Of a DNA stretch of 64,000 nucleotides, positions 1 through 12,215 are shown piece by piece. The DNA comes from Stereocaulon alpinum (Eukaryota; Ascomycota; Lecanoromycetes; Lecanorales; Stereocaulaceae). The DNA lies in contig JAEUBA010000033.1 of the NCBI GenBank assembly GCA_018257865.1, forward strand, positions 124,001 through 188,000, in the 5' to 3' direction. The translations under genes and the position numbers were made by a program. The notes under the pieces are model-generated. The model was not told the origin of the DNA. It searched no databases and saw only the letters and a list, made by a program, of their open reading frames with translations. How positions within the stretch are numbered: the first letter of the stretch is position 1; each line of letters begins with the position of its first letter.

Positions 1-504
1 GGCAATGCAGGAAAGTACTGGCGCTCAACCAGCGACGCCTACGGCCACCAACGCTACATATGCCCCGGCTACTTCCTTAACAACATCACCGCGTTCTACA
101 AGTCAAAAAATGCCGACGCAGGCAATTGGAACTATCGCTACAACGTCAGCGACCCCGACGCTATTGACGCGGGTCTGGGCACGCCTCACGTAGCTGAGCA
201 GAGCGCTATCTGGGCAGACACCAATCCAGCAAGCTACCAGGGTATGAACAAGCCTATCATCCCACTCATGCAGGGCTACTGGATATCCTTCATCAGGACG
301 TTCAATCCAAACACTATAGCCACCGCTGGAGCACCCGTATGGAAAGATTGGGGCGATACGTCTCCGAGGGGCGGTAATCAATTGCTCATCAATTCTCCGG
401 ACCAGCATGGCGGATACTCAACCTCGACGACGCAGCTCATCGACCAAACGGAAAGGGACAATTGTGCGCAGCTTTTGGCTTGGGGAGTGGCTATCAAGCA
501 GTAA
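1..504 (+). CDS. Type B carboxylesterase/lipase, C-terminal part
   Basis: The frame is open from the first base of the window to a TAA at 502-504, giving 167 residues without a start, so the gene is cut by the window edge. It reads as the C-terminal end of a fungal type B carboxylesterase/lipase (alpha/beta hydrolase). The segment DAGLGTPHVAE matches the block carrying the catalytic histidine in this family (usually G-x-x-H-x-x-E). Downstream come a W-IxFIRTFNPN stretch and a WxDW segment, which are normal near the end of these enzymes. Ser and Glu of the triad lie outside the window. Such enzymes are usually secreted and hydrolyse carboxylic esters; the substrate cannot be inferred. No intron is visible in this part. 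Confidence 0.75.
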   Translation, partial: GNAGKYWRSTSDAYGHQRYICPGYFLNNITAFYKSKNADAGNWNYRYNVSDPDAIDAGLGTPHVAEQSAIWADTNPASYQGMNKPIIPLMQGYWISFIRTFNPNTIATAGAPVWKDWGDTSPRGGNQLLINSPDQHGGYSTSTTQLIDQTERDNCAQLLAWGVAIKQ

Positions 505-2166
505 AGTAATGATATTAGTTCGGACATCTCTCACGACTCTTGCTTTGTATCTTTTTGGATTATATACCACCAGCGAAGATGTCTGGGTATGGGTGTTTCT
601 GCTGTTGGCGACGTCATTCATGATAACTTGATACCTCATTATGTTTGCATCTAAAGACCGGAATGACCTTGTCGTTAAACTTTCCAGCGTTTACAACCAT
701 CTTCCACCATCTACGTTGGGGAAAAAGTACCTAATTCATATCGGTATATTTGCATATACTCGTATACAACTACAATATCAGCCCCTCTACAACCTTTCCA
801 ACCCGTGAACCACCAGCACTAAAAAACCCCTTCCCTCCACTCGCATGACTAACCCCTATACCAGCCAGCGATCTACCAACCCTCACATGGCTCCACCACC
901 ATTGAACCACCATCACCCAACTATCTCCGAAATCTTAGTAATCTTAGCTAGCCCCCAATACGGGAACGTCTCCTTACGCCTGAGCGTGAGTTGGGTCAGC
1001 TGGGTCGCCTAAACGAACCGCTTGGCGGCCTGAGTGACTGCAGATGGGATGCCTGATCTTGACCCCTCAGGCCTTCTGCCCCTACCTATCGATCTACGGT
1101 GTCCCGTACCGAACAAGCCATTGCCTGTGTGAGCCTGACTGCAGAATGCACGCTTGGTCTGATATGTCATGCCTGCCATGCCATGGGCCTTGACCCTTGG
1201 GCTTTCTATCTTTGTCGTTTCAATTATTGTGAACTGACTACATTCGCGTTTTCGACACTAATTATCCTATTGTGAGCGAGTGTCTGTGAGGGTGGAGTGT
1301 CATGTAGTCTCTTGTGGTTCAGCTATTCTTGGACGTCTGTCTGTTTCGTGTGTGGACAAGATGAATGGGGATGGATGCTTGCTCTTTGGGCTATGCTGAT
1401 TAATAGAGCTGGAAGGGAGTACGGCTGTGGATGGAGAAGGTGGTTCGGAGCTACAGCCTGCTCAACACTACTCATCCGCCATCGTCACAGTATCACGCCA
1501 TTATAGTATCATGCCATCACGCCATCACAGTATCACGCTATCACACTAACACAATATCACGCCATCACGCCATCACACTACTACACCATCACGCCATCAC
1601 ACTACCACACCATCACACCCGTGCATCACTTCCTATTTCGCCAACTCTACCAGGCTCCATCTCCACTACCCACAACCGCTTTCAGGCACTCCTCATATCC
1701 ATGTTCGTGGAATGTACGAATCGCGCCCCTAAACCCCCACCCCGTCGTATCCTTTGCGCGCCACCATCTCGATGCGTACTTTGGAGCAATAGCCCGCACG
1801 AATTCCTGGATGCATGTCCTCATCCTCGGGTCTAGAACCGAGATCACCGATACTATTGCGGAAAAGCAGAACCAGTGGCTCTTTTAGATGGGATGTCCGA
1901 GGCAGTGCTTCCCATGCGCGATTGATGCCTGTGGCAGGTCCTTCGAGGTCGGCCGGACGGACGGCGGCATTATGTGTCCAGAAGAGCAGCGTTGCGTTCT
2001 CGTCCTCGTATGTGGGTGGTATGTAGTGGTCGTATACCTAAATAGGCATAGAGATAACAGAGTCCTTGAGTCACGGGGCTTAGAGGAAGTCTACTAGGAC
2101 ATAAAGATCAATAAGCGCCGTAAAAGGGACGGCTTTGTAGTTAATCAGGCTGTAGGCTTAAAGATC
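505..2166. other. Gene-poor intergenic stretch
   Basis: No open frame here has family-like sequence or a splice pattern I can defend. The only clear structure is a degenerate CATCAC-type tandem array listed separately. Short ORFs across 1297-2097 overlap that array or look like chance frames. Confidence 0.6.
1480..1628. repeat. Degenerate CATCAC minisatellite
   Basis: About 150 bases consist of imperfect repeats of ATCAC/CATCACGC/CATCACACT with one-base changes (for example TATCACGC, CATCATGC and CACTAC). Unit length drifts around 8-10 nt, so this is a decayed minisatellite rather than a clean microsatellite. It produces a His/Ile/Thr-rich phantom ORF on the plus strand, which should not be annotated as a gene. 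Confidence 0.75.
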
Positions 2167-2522
2167 TTAGTGTTCAAGGCCCAAAGAATAAAGGCTCTTC
2201 TTCTTCGATTTCCCTGGTTTTCCGGGATTGGCTGCTTCTTGAGCAACGGACCTCAGGTATGTAATTGTAGGCTTGTTGAACTCTACGTCATGGAAACCCC
2301 GAAGTTTCTCACGGTAGAGCCAATGTTGAATGAACGCAAATGTTGAGGGAGTATGTTCTGGCAGTTCAATCTTGCCGCTGGCTTCTTTTGAAGGCCCCAG
2401 CAGAGAGGCTTGGAAACGTCCCGATGACTTGCAAAGAAGTCCTTTGTGGATATCGAACCGCTGCTTTCCAGGACCGACAAGCACGACGACAATGGAATCG
2501 AAGAGACCCCTTGGGAAAATTA
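2167..2522 (-). pseudogene. BTB/POZ-domain fragment
   Basis: On the minus strand the frame between an in-frame TAG just above 2522 and a stop at 2167 reads like the start of a fungal BTB/POZ protein. PRGLFDSIVVVLVGPGKQ is followed by RFDIHKGLLCKSSGRF, the conserved beta-strand/helix block that ends in H-K-x-x-L-C-x-S-S. There is no ATG before this block in frame, and the frame ends where the second half of the BTB fold should follow (YVFADKY-like segment absent). Either the ends are exons of a longer gene I cannot resolve, or this is a decayed copy. BTB proteins dimerise and often serve as adaptors for Cul3 ubiquitin ligases. The domain call is fairly safe; gene status is doubtful. Confidence 0.5.
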
Positions 2523-4250
2523 GCTATTTCTTCCAGAATCAGGAGCAGAACACGTAGCTTACGTAGGGTGTACGTTCAGTTGCTGCTCCTTATCTTTCTC
2601 GCTCTTTATCGCGTCTTCTTTCTGTGGTTTCCTGTGTGGGGCTGACATTGTTTGCTGTTCCGCGAAAGTTGTTCGCCTTTCGTCTAGTAAAGATTGCCTT
2701 TGGCAGAGCTCTTCCAGTGACTTCGTAACAGTGATAATTGTGTAACAGCCAATGATGTACGAGCGACCTGATTTCATGAACAGACTGATGAGCAATAGAA
2801 TCGTGTGGAATAATTGCATTCGAGGAATGGCATGAGATGTGGTGTAAAGAGCAAAGAACCCAGAAGAAGTGCGCTTTTCTAATCTCATTCACAGCATGTT
2901 GCTGCATCACTCTTCTTGCACCTGAATGACTTCACGACCTTGTCAAATTTTTCAGCTTAGCTACCAGTCCGAAATGTCTTGATAGGTTTGGGTGATGAGT
3001 AATTGAAGACCGGTCTCGACTAAATTTGGAAGGTTATGAGTCCAAGTGAGTAAAGGAAAGGAAGATGGAGAAAGATAGAAAAAGTTGCGACGCTTACATT
3101 CATCATTCACAGAGCTTTGTATGAGCACCACCCTCACAAAAGCTAGCTATCTCAGTCTCGATTACTATGACGAAATTGAGGTCCTTCACAGCTGAGCCAT
3201 TGTATTGAATTCCCAAGAAGTGTCCCAGTGATAGCCTTCCAACCTGTGATTCTGAAGGTCGATCCCTGACCCTCCCAAAGCAAGATCGTCTCCGCGATTG
3301 TGCCGCTAGCTAGCTGATGTGTCGGACATAGCTCTTCAAAGGTGATATGAGGCGATGACTGCCTGAAAATATTGCTTTCTTTATTTACCCATCTTCACAG
3401 TCCATGTTGTGAAGGCTCCTGCTAAGCTCAAGCTATTGGCTTGTGCACTCCATAGCTGTCGTGAGACTTCTCGGATTGGAGTCATTCTCAGTGATGCACC
3501 TGCCGTTCGTACCAGAAGCCAATTTGGAACCATCGAGACGCAGGCAATTGTAAAGTGCCTTTCGTCAATCAAGCTTCTTGATCGGCTTGTAAACGCAATG
3601 CTAAGTACTAGGATGTCGCTGCTGTAGGCGTAGAGTATGAATGATAGAATCTTTTCGGCGTTCAATATAAGTAAAGCGCTCTTGGACAATCTCATTCCGT
3701 TGGCCACTGACCATGACACTAAACCTGCTTCACAAGCCATACCTACCCTGAGCACATATACGTTACAATGAGCCTTCCATAGCCTCAGCTAGGATTCACT
3801 GCATGCTGAATCCTCCGAGAAAGTCATCCTGAGCTATGTGGCCTTGAAGGCGAAAGCAAAAGGGTTCACCTTCTGTCCGTCAAAACTCTCTACAGTCCAC
3901 CTATAGCGTTGAAGCCTCAGGGCTGTAGAGAGGGCCCTGAACCCGACCTCCAAGCGCTGAGCCGGCAGGTTCTGGGGACGAATACAATCGCCCAAGTACA
4001 TTAGCCGTCATTAGGCCCAGCGTTGAGGCAACCTTCCAGGGCTTATGGCCTGCGGCCCTATGAGTGGACGTTTAGTGGCACCGAGTGGCACAAAATTCAC
4101 GGCATTAGGCTTCGGAGATTCCCCTTTAGGCGCCGCCTCCCAGGGCTGAGTGAGCCCTTCGAGCTATTGGGCATTGAAACATCAGCATTGAAGGTTGCCA
4201 ACGCACACAGATCCCCTGGCAATGGAGCTTCGGAGATCCCTTCGCGATCA
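2523..4250. other. Intergenic stretch upstream of GPI2
   Basis: I see no supported gene. A 124-codon open frame at 3381-3755 (minus) has no recognisable composition or motif. An interrupted inverted repeat at 3862-3944 lies about 300-390 bases before the GPI2 start. The open frame upstream of 4251 runs in frame with GPI2 but contains no ATG. Confidence 0.5.
3862..3944. repeat. Interrupted inverted repeat
   Basis: CTCTCTACAG (3886-3895) pairs perfectly with CTGTAGAGAG (3923-3932) across a 27-nt loop. Outside it, GGGTTCA (3862-3868) pairs with TGAACCC (3938-3944). Together they could form a bulged hairpin or cruciform upstream of GPI2. There is no T-run and no gene relic attached, so the function is unknown. 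Confidence 0.5.
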
Positions 4251-5770
4251 ATGACACCTTCCCAGCCATCGCCTGCATCTCCCAACATCAGTTATAGCGC
4301 ACACAACAAGCCACCAATCCCCCACCGGCCGTTTTCAGACCCCAACCGTCTCGCACCTGAAGATGCAATCTACGCGAGCTCCTCCCCTCGTCGGCAGCGA
4401 CATACCGATCACTACCTAGCCTTGGATGGCGAGGTCGCTGGTGATAATCCCAGCGTGAAGAGTATAGGTTCGGCGCGACGCAGGCGCGGGAAGGACAGAG
4501 GGCGCAGTGGAAGCAGGAGGGGGAAGGGTGTTTGGAAGAAGCTACTATGGGTCAAGCAGAAAGACTGTACGTGGTCTTTCAGACAAAACAGATCGGGTTG
4601 TCGAATCTAATCGTCGACGTAGATCCTGACAACTACACCGACCCTCCAACCTTCCTCTCCCACCTTCAGCGAAACCCCCGTCTGCGGCCCTACGACTTCT
4701 GGCCGCTCGTTGCAGACTCTACGGTCATAGTGCAGCATATCTCATCCGTTGCGATATTTGTCTGCTCCTTCGTCGGAATCTACCAGCAACGCGTCTCCCC
4801 AGTCTCGGTCGTTAGCTGTGGCACTGTAGGCTCAGTACTAGGTTGGGTGCTCTGGGACTTCTGGGTTAGGCAAGAAGCAGCCTCCAAGACTATAGCAGAG
4901 CCCAGCAACAACTATGGTGACTTTATGAATGGCTCCGCCGTCAGCGGTGCCAGTTCTCCCATCAGCTCGACAGCGCCTAACCCTCTATCAACCTCCGACT
5001 CCGGCATCGGTCTTGGCTTGACACTAGCAACTTCCAATCTCTCATCCCGAAAAGGCCATGCACACTCCTACTCTGGAACCTCCGTATCCTCCGGTCCTTC
5101 TCCCACACTCTCTCATCACCCTTCAATGAACCATCTCCATGGCCCAGCTGCCGCACCAAACCCCACACATCTCGCCCACTCCCGCCTCGCAACAGCCAAA
5201 TCTGCCCTTCTCATTTACATAGCCCTCCTTGGCCTCTCTCCTATCCTCAAATCTCTCACCGAGTCCACCTCCTCCGACTCCATCTGGGCAATGACATGCT
5301 GGCTCATGTGCATAAACATATTCTTCTTCGACTACAGCGGCGGCGTCGGCGTGAAGTTCCCCGCTTCCTTGAGTACAAATGCTGCGTTGATGGCGAGTAC
5401 GGTGCTAGCCTCTAGGTTACCGAGTACGACACACGTTTTCAGCCTGACATTGTTCAGTATCGAGGTGTTTGGTCTGTTTCCGGTCTTCAGGCGACATTTA
5501 CGACACTTCAGCTGGCGTGGGCACCTCCTATTGACGCTCGCGTTGGTGATTGGAGCTGGGGCAGGCCTAGGGACAACACTGAGCAAGAAGGCGCTGTGGC
5601 AAGGTGGTTGGAAGAGGGCGGTGGTAGGTGCGATTATTTGGTGTCTTGGAAGCGTAGTGGGCATGGGAGGATGCAGTTGGTGGCTCATTGGCTTACAAAG
5701 GTACAAGAACGTGGTCATTGGACCCTGGGACCCGGCAAGGCCTATAATTAGGGGTGGGCAGTGGGAATAG
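4251..5770 (+). CDS. GPI2: GPI-GlcNAc transferase subunit GPI2/PIG-C
   Basis: Subunit of the ER complex that adds GlcNAc to phosphatidylinositol, the first step of GPI-anchor synthesis. Two exons, 4251-4566 and 4623-5770, flank a 56-nt GTACGT...GTAG intron in phase 1; joining them gives KKLLWVKQKDYPDNYTDPP, the family's YPDNY signature. The product has 487 residues. The N-terminal ~100 residues are polar, basic and Ser-rich. The conserved core starts at PDNYTDPPTFL and YDFWPLVADS, followed by several hydrophobic segments (SSVAIFVCSFVGIY, SALLIYIALLGL, LLLTLALVIGAGAGL and others), interrupted by a Ser/Gly-rich loop. The ATG at 4251 is the first in frame; the open frame upstream has none. It stands alone on the plus strand. 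Confidence 0.9.
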
Positions 5771-8333
5771 AGTACCTGGATTTCATCAAGCCCAGTACAG
5801 TAATCCTAATATTAATGCTAATGATGATATTCTAGACTTCAGTCTCCTCATCATTTCAAGCGCGCTCAGTCACTCCCAACAGTAAGTACTCCTTCCTTGC
5901 CTCTTCTAGACTTCTTGCTTCCTATGTTGGACGTCTGTCCGGTATCGGGCCTGCAACCGCAAGTACTCTGCTCTTGCTTACTCACCAAGGCAAGGAAGCT
6001 TCCTCTTACAGGCTCCTCGTATTGCACTGTTGGACGTTCTTGCCGATGCCGGCTTGTTTGGACATTTGCAATCTACTCATAAGTACTCGTCGCCTTGGTG
6101 TGGCAAGACGACCTTCCATTTTCAGGTCTCGAAAGTTTCACTGTTGAATGTCTGTCCGGCTTCGGCCAGAGCTACCCATCTGCTGGCTACCCTGCATATA
6201 CTTCAACAAATTACAGGTACTGGCAGTGTTGCAGCGAGTCATATGGAATGCGAAAAGAGAAATAGCGGCTTACTGGTTATGTTGAAAGCCCTGCAAGGTT
6301 TCCTCTTAGCCAATCAAACCTTGATTGACCACGACTTAAATTCCTCGACCACAGTCAAAGGTCTGAACAATAGTCTTGAAATGCTGCGAATTGCTATCGA
6401 GAGGTAGGGTCATCCGCTCAGCAAGGCTGTACCTGAGGCAAAGAGCCGATAGGTGCTTCGTAGAGACTCGGAAATGAGCGGCCTGCCGTGGATGACTAAC
6501 GGCTGGCGGCAAGATCGGTAGGCGGGCTCGGCCGAGATAGGCACACTCTCATTGGCGCGGCAAGTACGATCTTGTAACATTGTAATATACTTCATCGTCC
6601 AAGTGACACAACATGGACCCCAACTAATACTGTACCAGCAGAGTCAAGATCTACAGTCCAGGAGTAAGGCCTAAGCAATAGCTTGTCTATTTCTGGAAGC
6701 GAGCCGGTTGGCTATATGTGCTGGCAGACAAAGCATATGCAACGCACAATTTCATGTTACGTCGCCGAAGCCTATCAGCTTCTCCATTCGCCCAGGAGCA
6801 GTACCCATTAACTGTACAGGTGCTTCTCATCGCTTGTGCTCGTATTGACCTTTCAAGCTGGAGGTCTGCCCTTGCATTATGTACACAACTCTATATCAAA
6901 TGGATTAGAGATAATTGGAGAAGTCTAGAACTCGGAACTGATCGTCCTCAAAGTTCCAAACTCTGAGACATACAGCGCACTCCTAGCAGAGTAACTGGGT
7001 ATGTGACATTAATGTCGCCTTATCTGCCTCCAGAACCTTGAGGCTTGCTGTATCTGGATGGTACAGACTCACCGCCGATTCACGAGCTGTTTGATTTTGA
7101 TACGAAATAATCCATAGCCAAGGCAGTGAGATCGCGGCCCCGCTGTTTTGCACATATCAGTCCATGCCTGTTTTCAGGCTACCTTCACTACTTCTTGGTC
7201 TCCGGCACGTGTCTCTGGGCTGCAAGGAGCGATTGACTTTGCAAGGCTGGGCGTTGGAGGAGATCGTGCGAGATCTACATGTTCAATTAGAAGACGAAGC
7301 CGAGAACTATGTTATTTTACTATCGGAGCACCTTTCTACGAGGCTATAGGGGATAGTTCTTAGCTTCGTCAATGCAGAGCTCAACTTCTACTCCCCTTTA
7401 TTATCTGGTGGCCGACGGAGGCCGCGCCGGAGTTGCAAAAGGATTGTTCAATTGGGTAACCGCACTTTGCTTGATGAGCCGAACGAGAACAACAAGAAGG
7501 TTAGATACGCGAGAGTGGACCTACTCTAATCGTCTTTAACCTCTAGTATACCAAGCATTTTCGTTTCACCCCAATGTTTCACCATAGTTGTCCCATAAGT
7601 CTTGATGCACATTATGCAACCCTCTCACTTCATTCAATTTAGAAACTGCTACGTCACCGAACACTTTCGTATACCAGAATCTCGAGTACTACTTACGGCA
7701 CAGTATAGGCACCGGAGATTGGGGTGCGTCAATGGGTCCGGTAACTTTGCTCTTCCCGTGTTTCATCTCCAAAATTAGCGGTATCCCGGCTCCTTCCAAC
7801 TTGACTTACCCGGTACAACTTAGCAGGTAGTGCATTCGGACCAGATTGGTGCATCATGCCAAAGCTGAGATGCCCTGGATTAATCCTGATAAGGCTTGGT
7901 GCCAGCCAGTTTCTGCATAAACAGGCCGCCGCACTAATGCTCGTTAACTAGGTCATTACTTGACGGCCCCCTTGATATGCTGCTCCCAGATTAAGCTAAG
8001 TAGACTGTTCCGCTACCCTTGGAGAATTGGACACCGAGATCAAGTGGTAGCTGACTCTAGCAGGATAAGCTTGTTCGCTAGTTTCACGTCACCACATAGA
8101 TGTTGATCTACCTCCCGTTTCCCCGTGGTGTTCGAGATCAACTTTCACATCCATACCTTTGATCTGCATGAGTCCTGTTGAGACAGAGCTCTCAATGAGC
8201 ACTAAAATCTTCTCGTCTCAATCAATTTTGCTCTTCTCTGCTGTCTGAACATCTAAACTTTGTCATTGAGCATTACGAAGTCATTCAATACCCTTCCGTT
8301 CATTCTCTCTAACATCGAAACCGTCCATCGACA
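5771..8333. other. Gene-poor stretch with exon-like decayed segments
   Basis: No complete gene. From 5880 to 6410 several stretches look exon-like: splice-like GTAAGT/CAG signals alternate with coding-like runs. One reads GRLSGIGPATASTLLLL, a helix-hairpin-helix-type motif, and another ends in a 125-codon open frame. TTGGACGT-CTGTCCGG-type sequence recurs around 5926, 6028 and 6145. This looks like the remains of a duplicated gene, but I cannot build a model. The rest (6410-8333) shows nothing. Confidence 0.4.
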
Positions 8334-10606
8334 ATGGGCACTGCACTATTGTTTTTCAGGATTCTGGCCATTGCGGCCACGATCATCCAAGCATATCCGG
8401 CGGGTGAGGAGACGATGCACTCCAGATCAAGGCACTATATACCCATGCCCACATCCAAGGCTTTCGTGCAGCCAGCAGAGAAACATATCGCGGCATCTCC
8501 AAACCCGACATCAGCATCATCTGCATCAGCGCAAGCCGCTGGATACGCAGCAGATGCAGCTGGGCCTCCAACCACTCTTAGCCCCAACCAGATCCAAAAC
8601 AATAAGGAAGAAGCTCAAATCGCTGCGGAAGGTCTGTCTCTGTATCGCGCGGGCACCGCGTCAACTGCCTCTGTTGCATCTGCCAGCGCCGCTGCTGCTA
8701 CTGCTGCTGTAAATTGCGACGATGGGACCTGGGCTCCCACACTTACCAACTACAACAAGGCAAAAACTGACCAGAATCTAAAGAAATGGTGGTTCGGGGG
8801 CGAAGATACTGATAACAACACATTCACTGGTATGTACGTGATATCAGCACCATATAATAAACATGCGATGCTCACGTCTCAAAGCCAAGAATTTCAGAAC
8901 CAGCTTCTTGACTCAGACCTTGGCTGCAGATTTCATGCCCGTCGGGAATGAATTCTACTGCACCCTCGAATCCCATCAATGTAACCCAGCGGACGACTGT
9001 AACAGTAAGTCTGTTTTACTGGCTCGTATTTTGTGTTGGGCGTCCCTGACAATGTACCAATTGAAGGTTACAACGTTCACTTAGGCACTTCAATTGGACA
9101 TACCAGTCATTGGGCCTTTATGGCCGCCCATGCGATTTCCAACCTTTATTCGTTTGCAGAGAGTTTTCAGGTACCGTCACTCGAATGGCATCTCTACACC
9201 TCACTAAGAATGCTGATATCGCTTTCCAGACCGCCCTCATACTTGCAGGTGTAGATAATTCTTTCTTGACCCTAGATGTGGCGACAGTCTTTACGAAACC
9301 AGCGCATAATCCAAATCTTCTGCTCAGAGAGATTCTGATCGGGTTCTCCACGCTGTTCATTGCAGTCTTCTCCTTCATCCCAATCGTTGGAGAGATCGTC
9401 GCTGCGGGAGGCACTCTAGCCTACGATTTAATAGGTTATGCTGGTGGTCTTGCTGCTGCTGCGATTGGGAACGGAGCTGGTTTCTTTGCAACTGTCTTAG
9501 CTGGAGCGTAAGTCACATGTCCTGCCTTCGACTGCCTTTCTCTTTGTTGTCTTGCTCTGATCCTATGATCTATAGAACCACACTAGACGCTAAGGCAGCG
9601 GCATATGGAGCATTCATGGCTTCAGTCTTTAACAACACAGCCTCCGGCATCGATAATCTTGTTCAAGCTCTGATGTCAGGGAACAACCTTGCCTTTTCAG
9701 GAGGGACACCATTGCTTTTCGATGTCATTGCGGGCGGAGGTTGGGCCAATCCCAGCGTCGTTCAACACCCAGCGGTATCCGAGACAGCCCTGACCAATGT
9801 ACTCCAGAAAGACCTCCTCCAGCGCGGCATCAATTTCATCTGGGGCCAGTCAAAGATCTATGTTACCTTTGCTAATCTTAACGACGACGCTGCAGGCACC
9901 AAATGCAAAGCAGATCTCAACGGATGGCAGGCAAGCAAGACTTGTCTGGACGGTGGCGTATACTATCTGTATCGTTTCAACGAAGCCGGAAATGAGGATG
10001 GGAATCTGGACTATCCATGGGGTGCAGACCAGATGGCCGGTCCGCCGTGGAACCTCAATCCCAGAGTAAGTCTTATATCCACCCTTGCTACCGAAAAGTT
10101 ACAACCCTGCTAACACCTGTCTCTAAAAGTTTGTAACCCACTCCTCAGCCACCTCCTACCGCTCCCAAAACAACGGCATCGGCGGCTTCGCATACGACTA
10201 CACAAAACAACCCACCAACCTCCCCTCCCTCTTCGAAGCCGTCGGCCGCTCCGGTTCCCTCGAATACCTCAACGCCCTCGAAGGCGTCTGGAACCTCTCT
10301 GTCTGCGACATGGGCACGCATTCCGACTGGAACGCAGATTTCACACAAACGCCTATCCGCACTACAAACCAAGATGGACTGAAATTCATCTTCCCGTGCT
10401 GTTGTGGGCCGCAATGTAGCCAGACTGCTGACTTCGTGAGGAGCGCGCAGATGGAGAATTTTCAGACGATTTATAATACTTGTAAGCAGCAGTTGGCGCT
10501 TTGTGATGCGTGGCCGCCGGGGGTTACGGTTATTGATTTTGGGGGGGCGGGGACAATTACTAAGGAGACGCCTAGTGGGAATGTTTGTGTTTTTAATAGT
10601 GTTTGA
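8334..10606 (+). CDS. Secreted protein of unknown function (DUF7872-like)
   Basis: Six exons: 8334-8829, 8885-9004, 9067-9170, 9230-9507, 9576-10065, 10130-10606; about 654 residues. Splice phases agree throughout, except that intron 1 could instead be 8834-8897 with equal fit. The N-terminus MGTALLFFRILAIAATIIQA is a clear signal peptide, followed by an Ala/Ser-rich linker. The body then begins CDDGTWAPTLTNYNKAKTDQNL-KKWW. Exon 4 has a long hydrophobic Gly/Ala-rich segment (LLLREILIGFSTLFIAVF, then glycine-zipper-like repeats). The C-terminal part is Cys-rich (CCCGPQC, paired with later Cys) and ends GNVCVFNSV. From memory it resembles fungal secreted DUF7872-type proteins; no function is known. 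It stands alone in a gene-poor region, as secreted accessory proteins often do. Confidence 0.7.
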
Positions 10607-12215
10607 TATTGTGATGGAAGGGGGATGGATGGGGTTCGGTTCTGATGGTTTTGGGATTGTCGTGTACATCTTGCTGTGGTAGAGTAGAGCGCCTTTCGTT
10701 TTATTGGAGATAGAAATAAGATCCTGTTGTCATCTCAGTAGGAACTATAAGCCTTAGATCATGCATACAACCCTGATGTCCCTGTCCCTCGATACGTTGA
10801 TGATTCGCGCCTAGATTCTTTTCTACACCCAAGTATTCTCTATCAACCTCATCCATCCTCCCCAGCCCTGCAACAATCCATCTCGTCCTCCCACCCAACC
10901 TCTCCCCACATCTCTCAATTCAGCATACCTACACACAAAGACACAACGTGCTTTATATACCCTTTCTGGAACCACAGCCTAACTCCCTCCCTCCCCAACA
11001 CCTCCACCAGCCATGATCAATCCAAAACCTTAGATAGCACTGCGAGTAGGATATCCAATACCCCAAAAGCACGTACTTTGTGTAAGATTTCGTTCATATG
11101 GTCATCCTATAGGTATGCTTGGATTGAAAGGCCTTGATACATCGAGTGCATCGACTGCACTAGCGGGTTTGGCTGCATCGAAGACTCAAGGAAATTTAGA
11201 AATCCGAGGGTTGGAAGTTGATTATATGCAGCGAGACTGGCGGGTAGTGCTGTACCTAACGGCGATTACTACTGTAAAATCTGTATCCGATCTGAGGATA
11301 TACCTGCCTGGGATAGGATGGGATAGCTATTCTAAAGATGATACTCCGCTCCTCTGCTTTTCTGACTCAGCATCACTTTCTCAAGGTGCATAACGATGCT
11401 GTGAGGTATTTTAGGCGTTAGAGGTTGACTTTTCACGCACGACTGATTCTTATGGAATCTATAATGGGGTTTGTAATAGGGAGGAAGAGTATGGTATGTA
11501 TGTATGGACTTGGTTGTTGTTACTTGATACTCCCGTCGAACGTATATGAACCACTGACATACTTGAAGGACGGCAGAGAAAAACTGCGTTCAAAATTTAA
11601 CGGTAGGAACGAGCTGCACGTGAGTGTTAATCATGATGAGCCTTTATCCCGGGGATACAGTGGAGCAGCAACAGGGACACGCCAAGTGTAGAAAAAGGCT
11701 TGAAGGTCTGATCAATCGAGTAATAGAATTCGGGGCACAGGTCTATATGTGCACCCTATACTTAGTCAGGCGACTGGTGTGGCTGGGAACATCAGATCTT
11801 GAGATCTTGACCTAAGTGAGTTGATGCTTCTTCGGGTGGGGACTTTCCCTAAGCGAGTCCCTGGAGCGCTAACACAGTAGTACTTAATAGGACCTAATTA
11901 GGGAGATCTCAGGACAGCTTCGGGGCACACATTCCGGGAAGACCTTTTCTTGTTCTTGACGTGCAGGGGTGGGTGAAAATGACCGAAGCTTTGATAAGCC
12001 TGAAGTCCATGGCATAATCAGCTTCTTGTCTACAGTCGATAAATGAGTGGTAATAACACGACAGGTATTGGTGTGTTAGTGTTGCAAAAGTTCGACTTGC
12101 AATGGTGTGTGTAGAAAGAAAACAAGGTAGAACAGCTAAGACCGCTCCCATTACTGAGATTCACCGGCCCCGCACGCCCGAAAGAGATCTAGTAACAGCT
12201 GAAGCATCCGGTTTG
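10607..12215. other. Intergenic stretch between convergent genes
   Basis: This lies between the 3' ends of the secreted protein and the 7-TM gene. The open frames (10701-10898, 11115-11393, 11425-11691) have no family-like sequence. I see no RNA gene or repeat here. Confidence 0.5.

Noticed and set aside
1431..1835. 134-codon plus-strand ORF rich in His and Thr
   Set aside because: It is the translation of the degenerate CATCAC minisatellite plus flank, with no gene-like composition outside it.
3381..3755. 124-codon minus-strand ORF
   Set aside because: No family-like motif, signal or splice context; length is within chance for this composition.
10145..10669. 174-codon minus-strand ORF opposite the secreted protein's last exon
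   Set aside because: It is a shadow of the coding strand; the plus-strand exon 10130-10606 has the consistent phase and Cys pattern.
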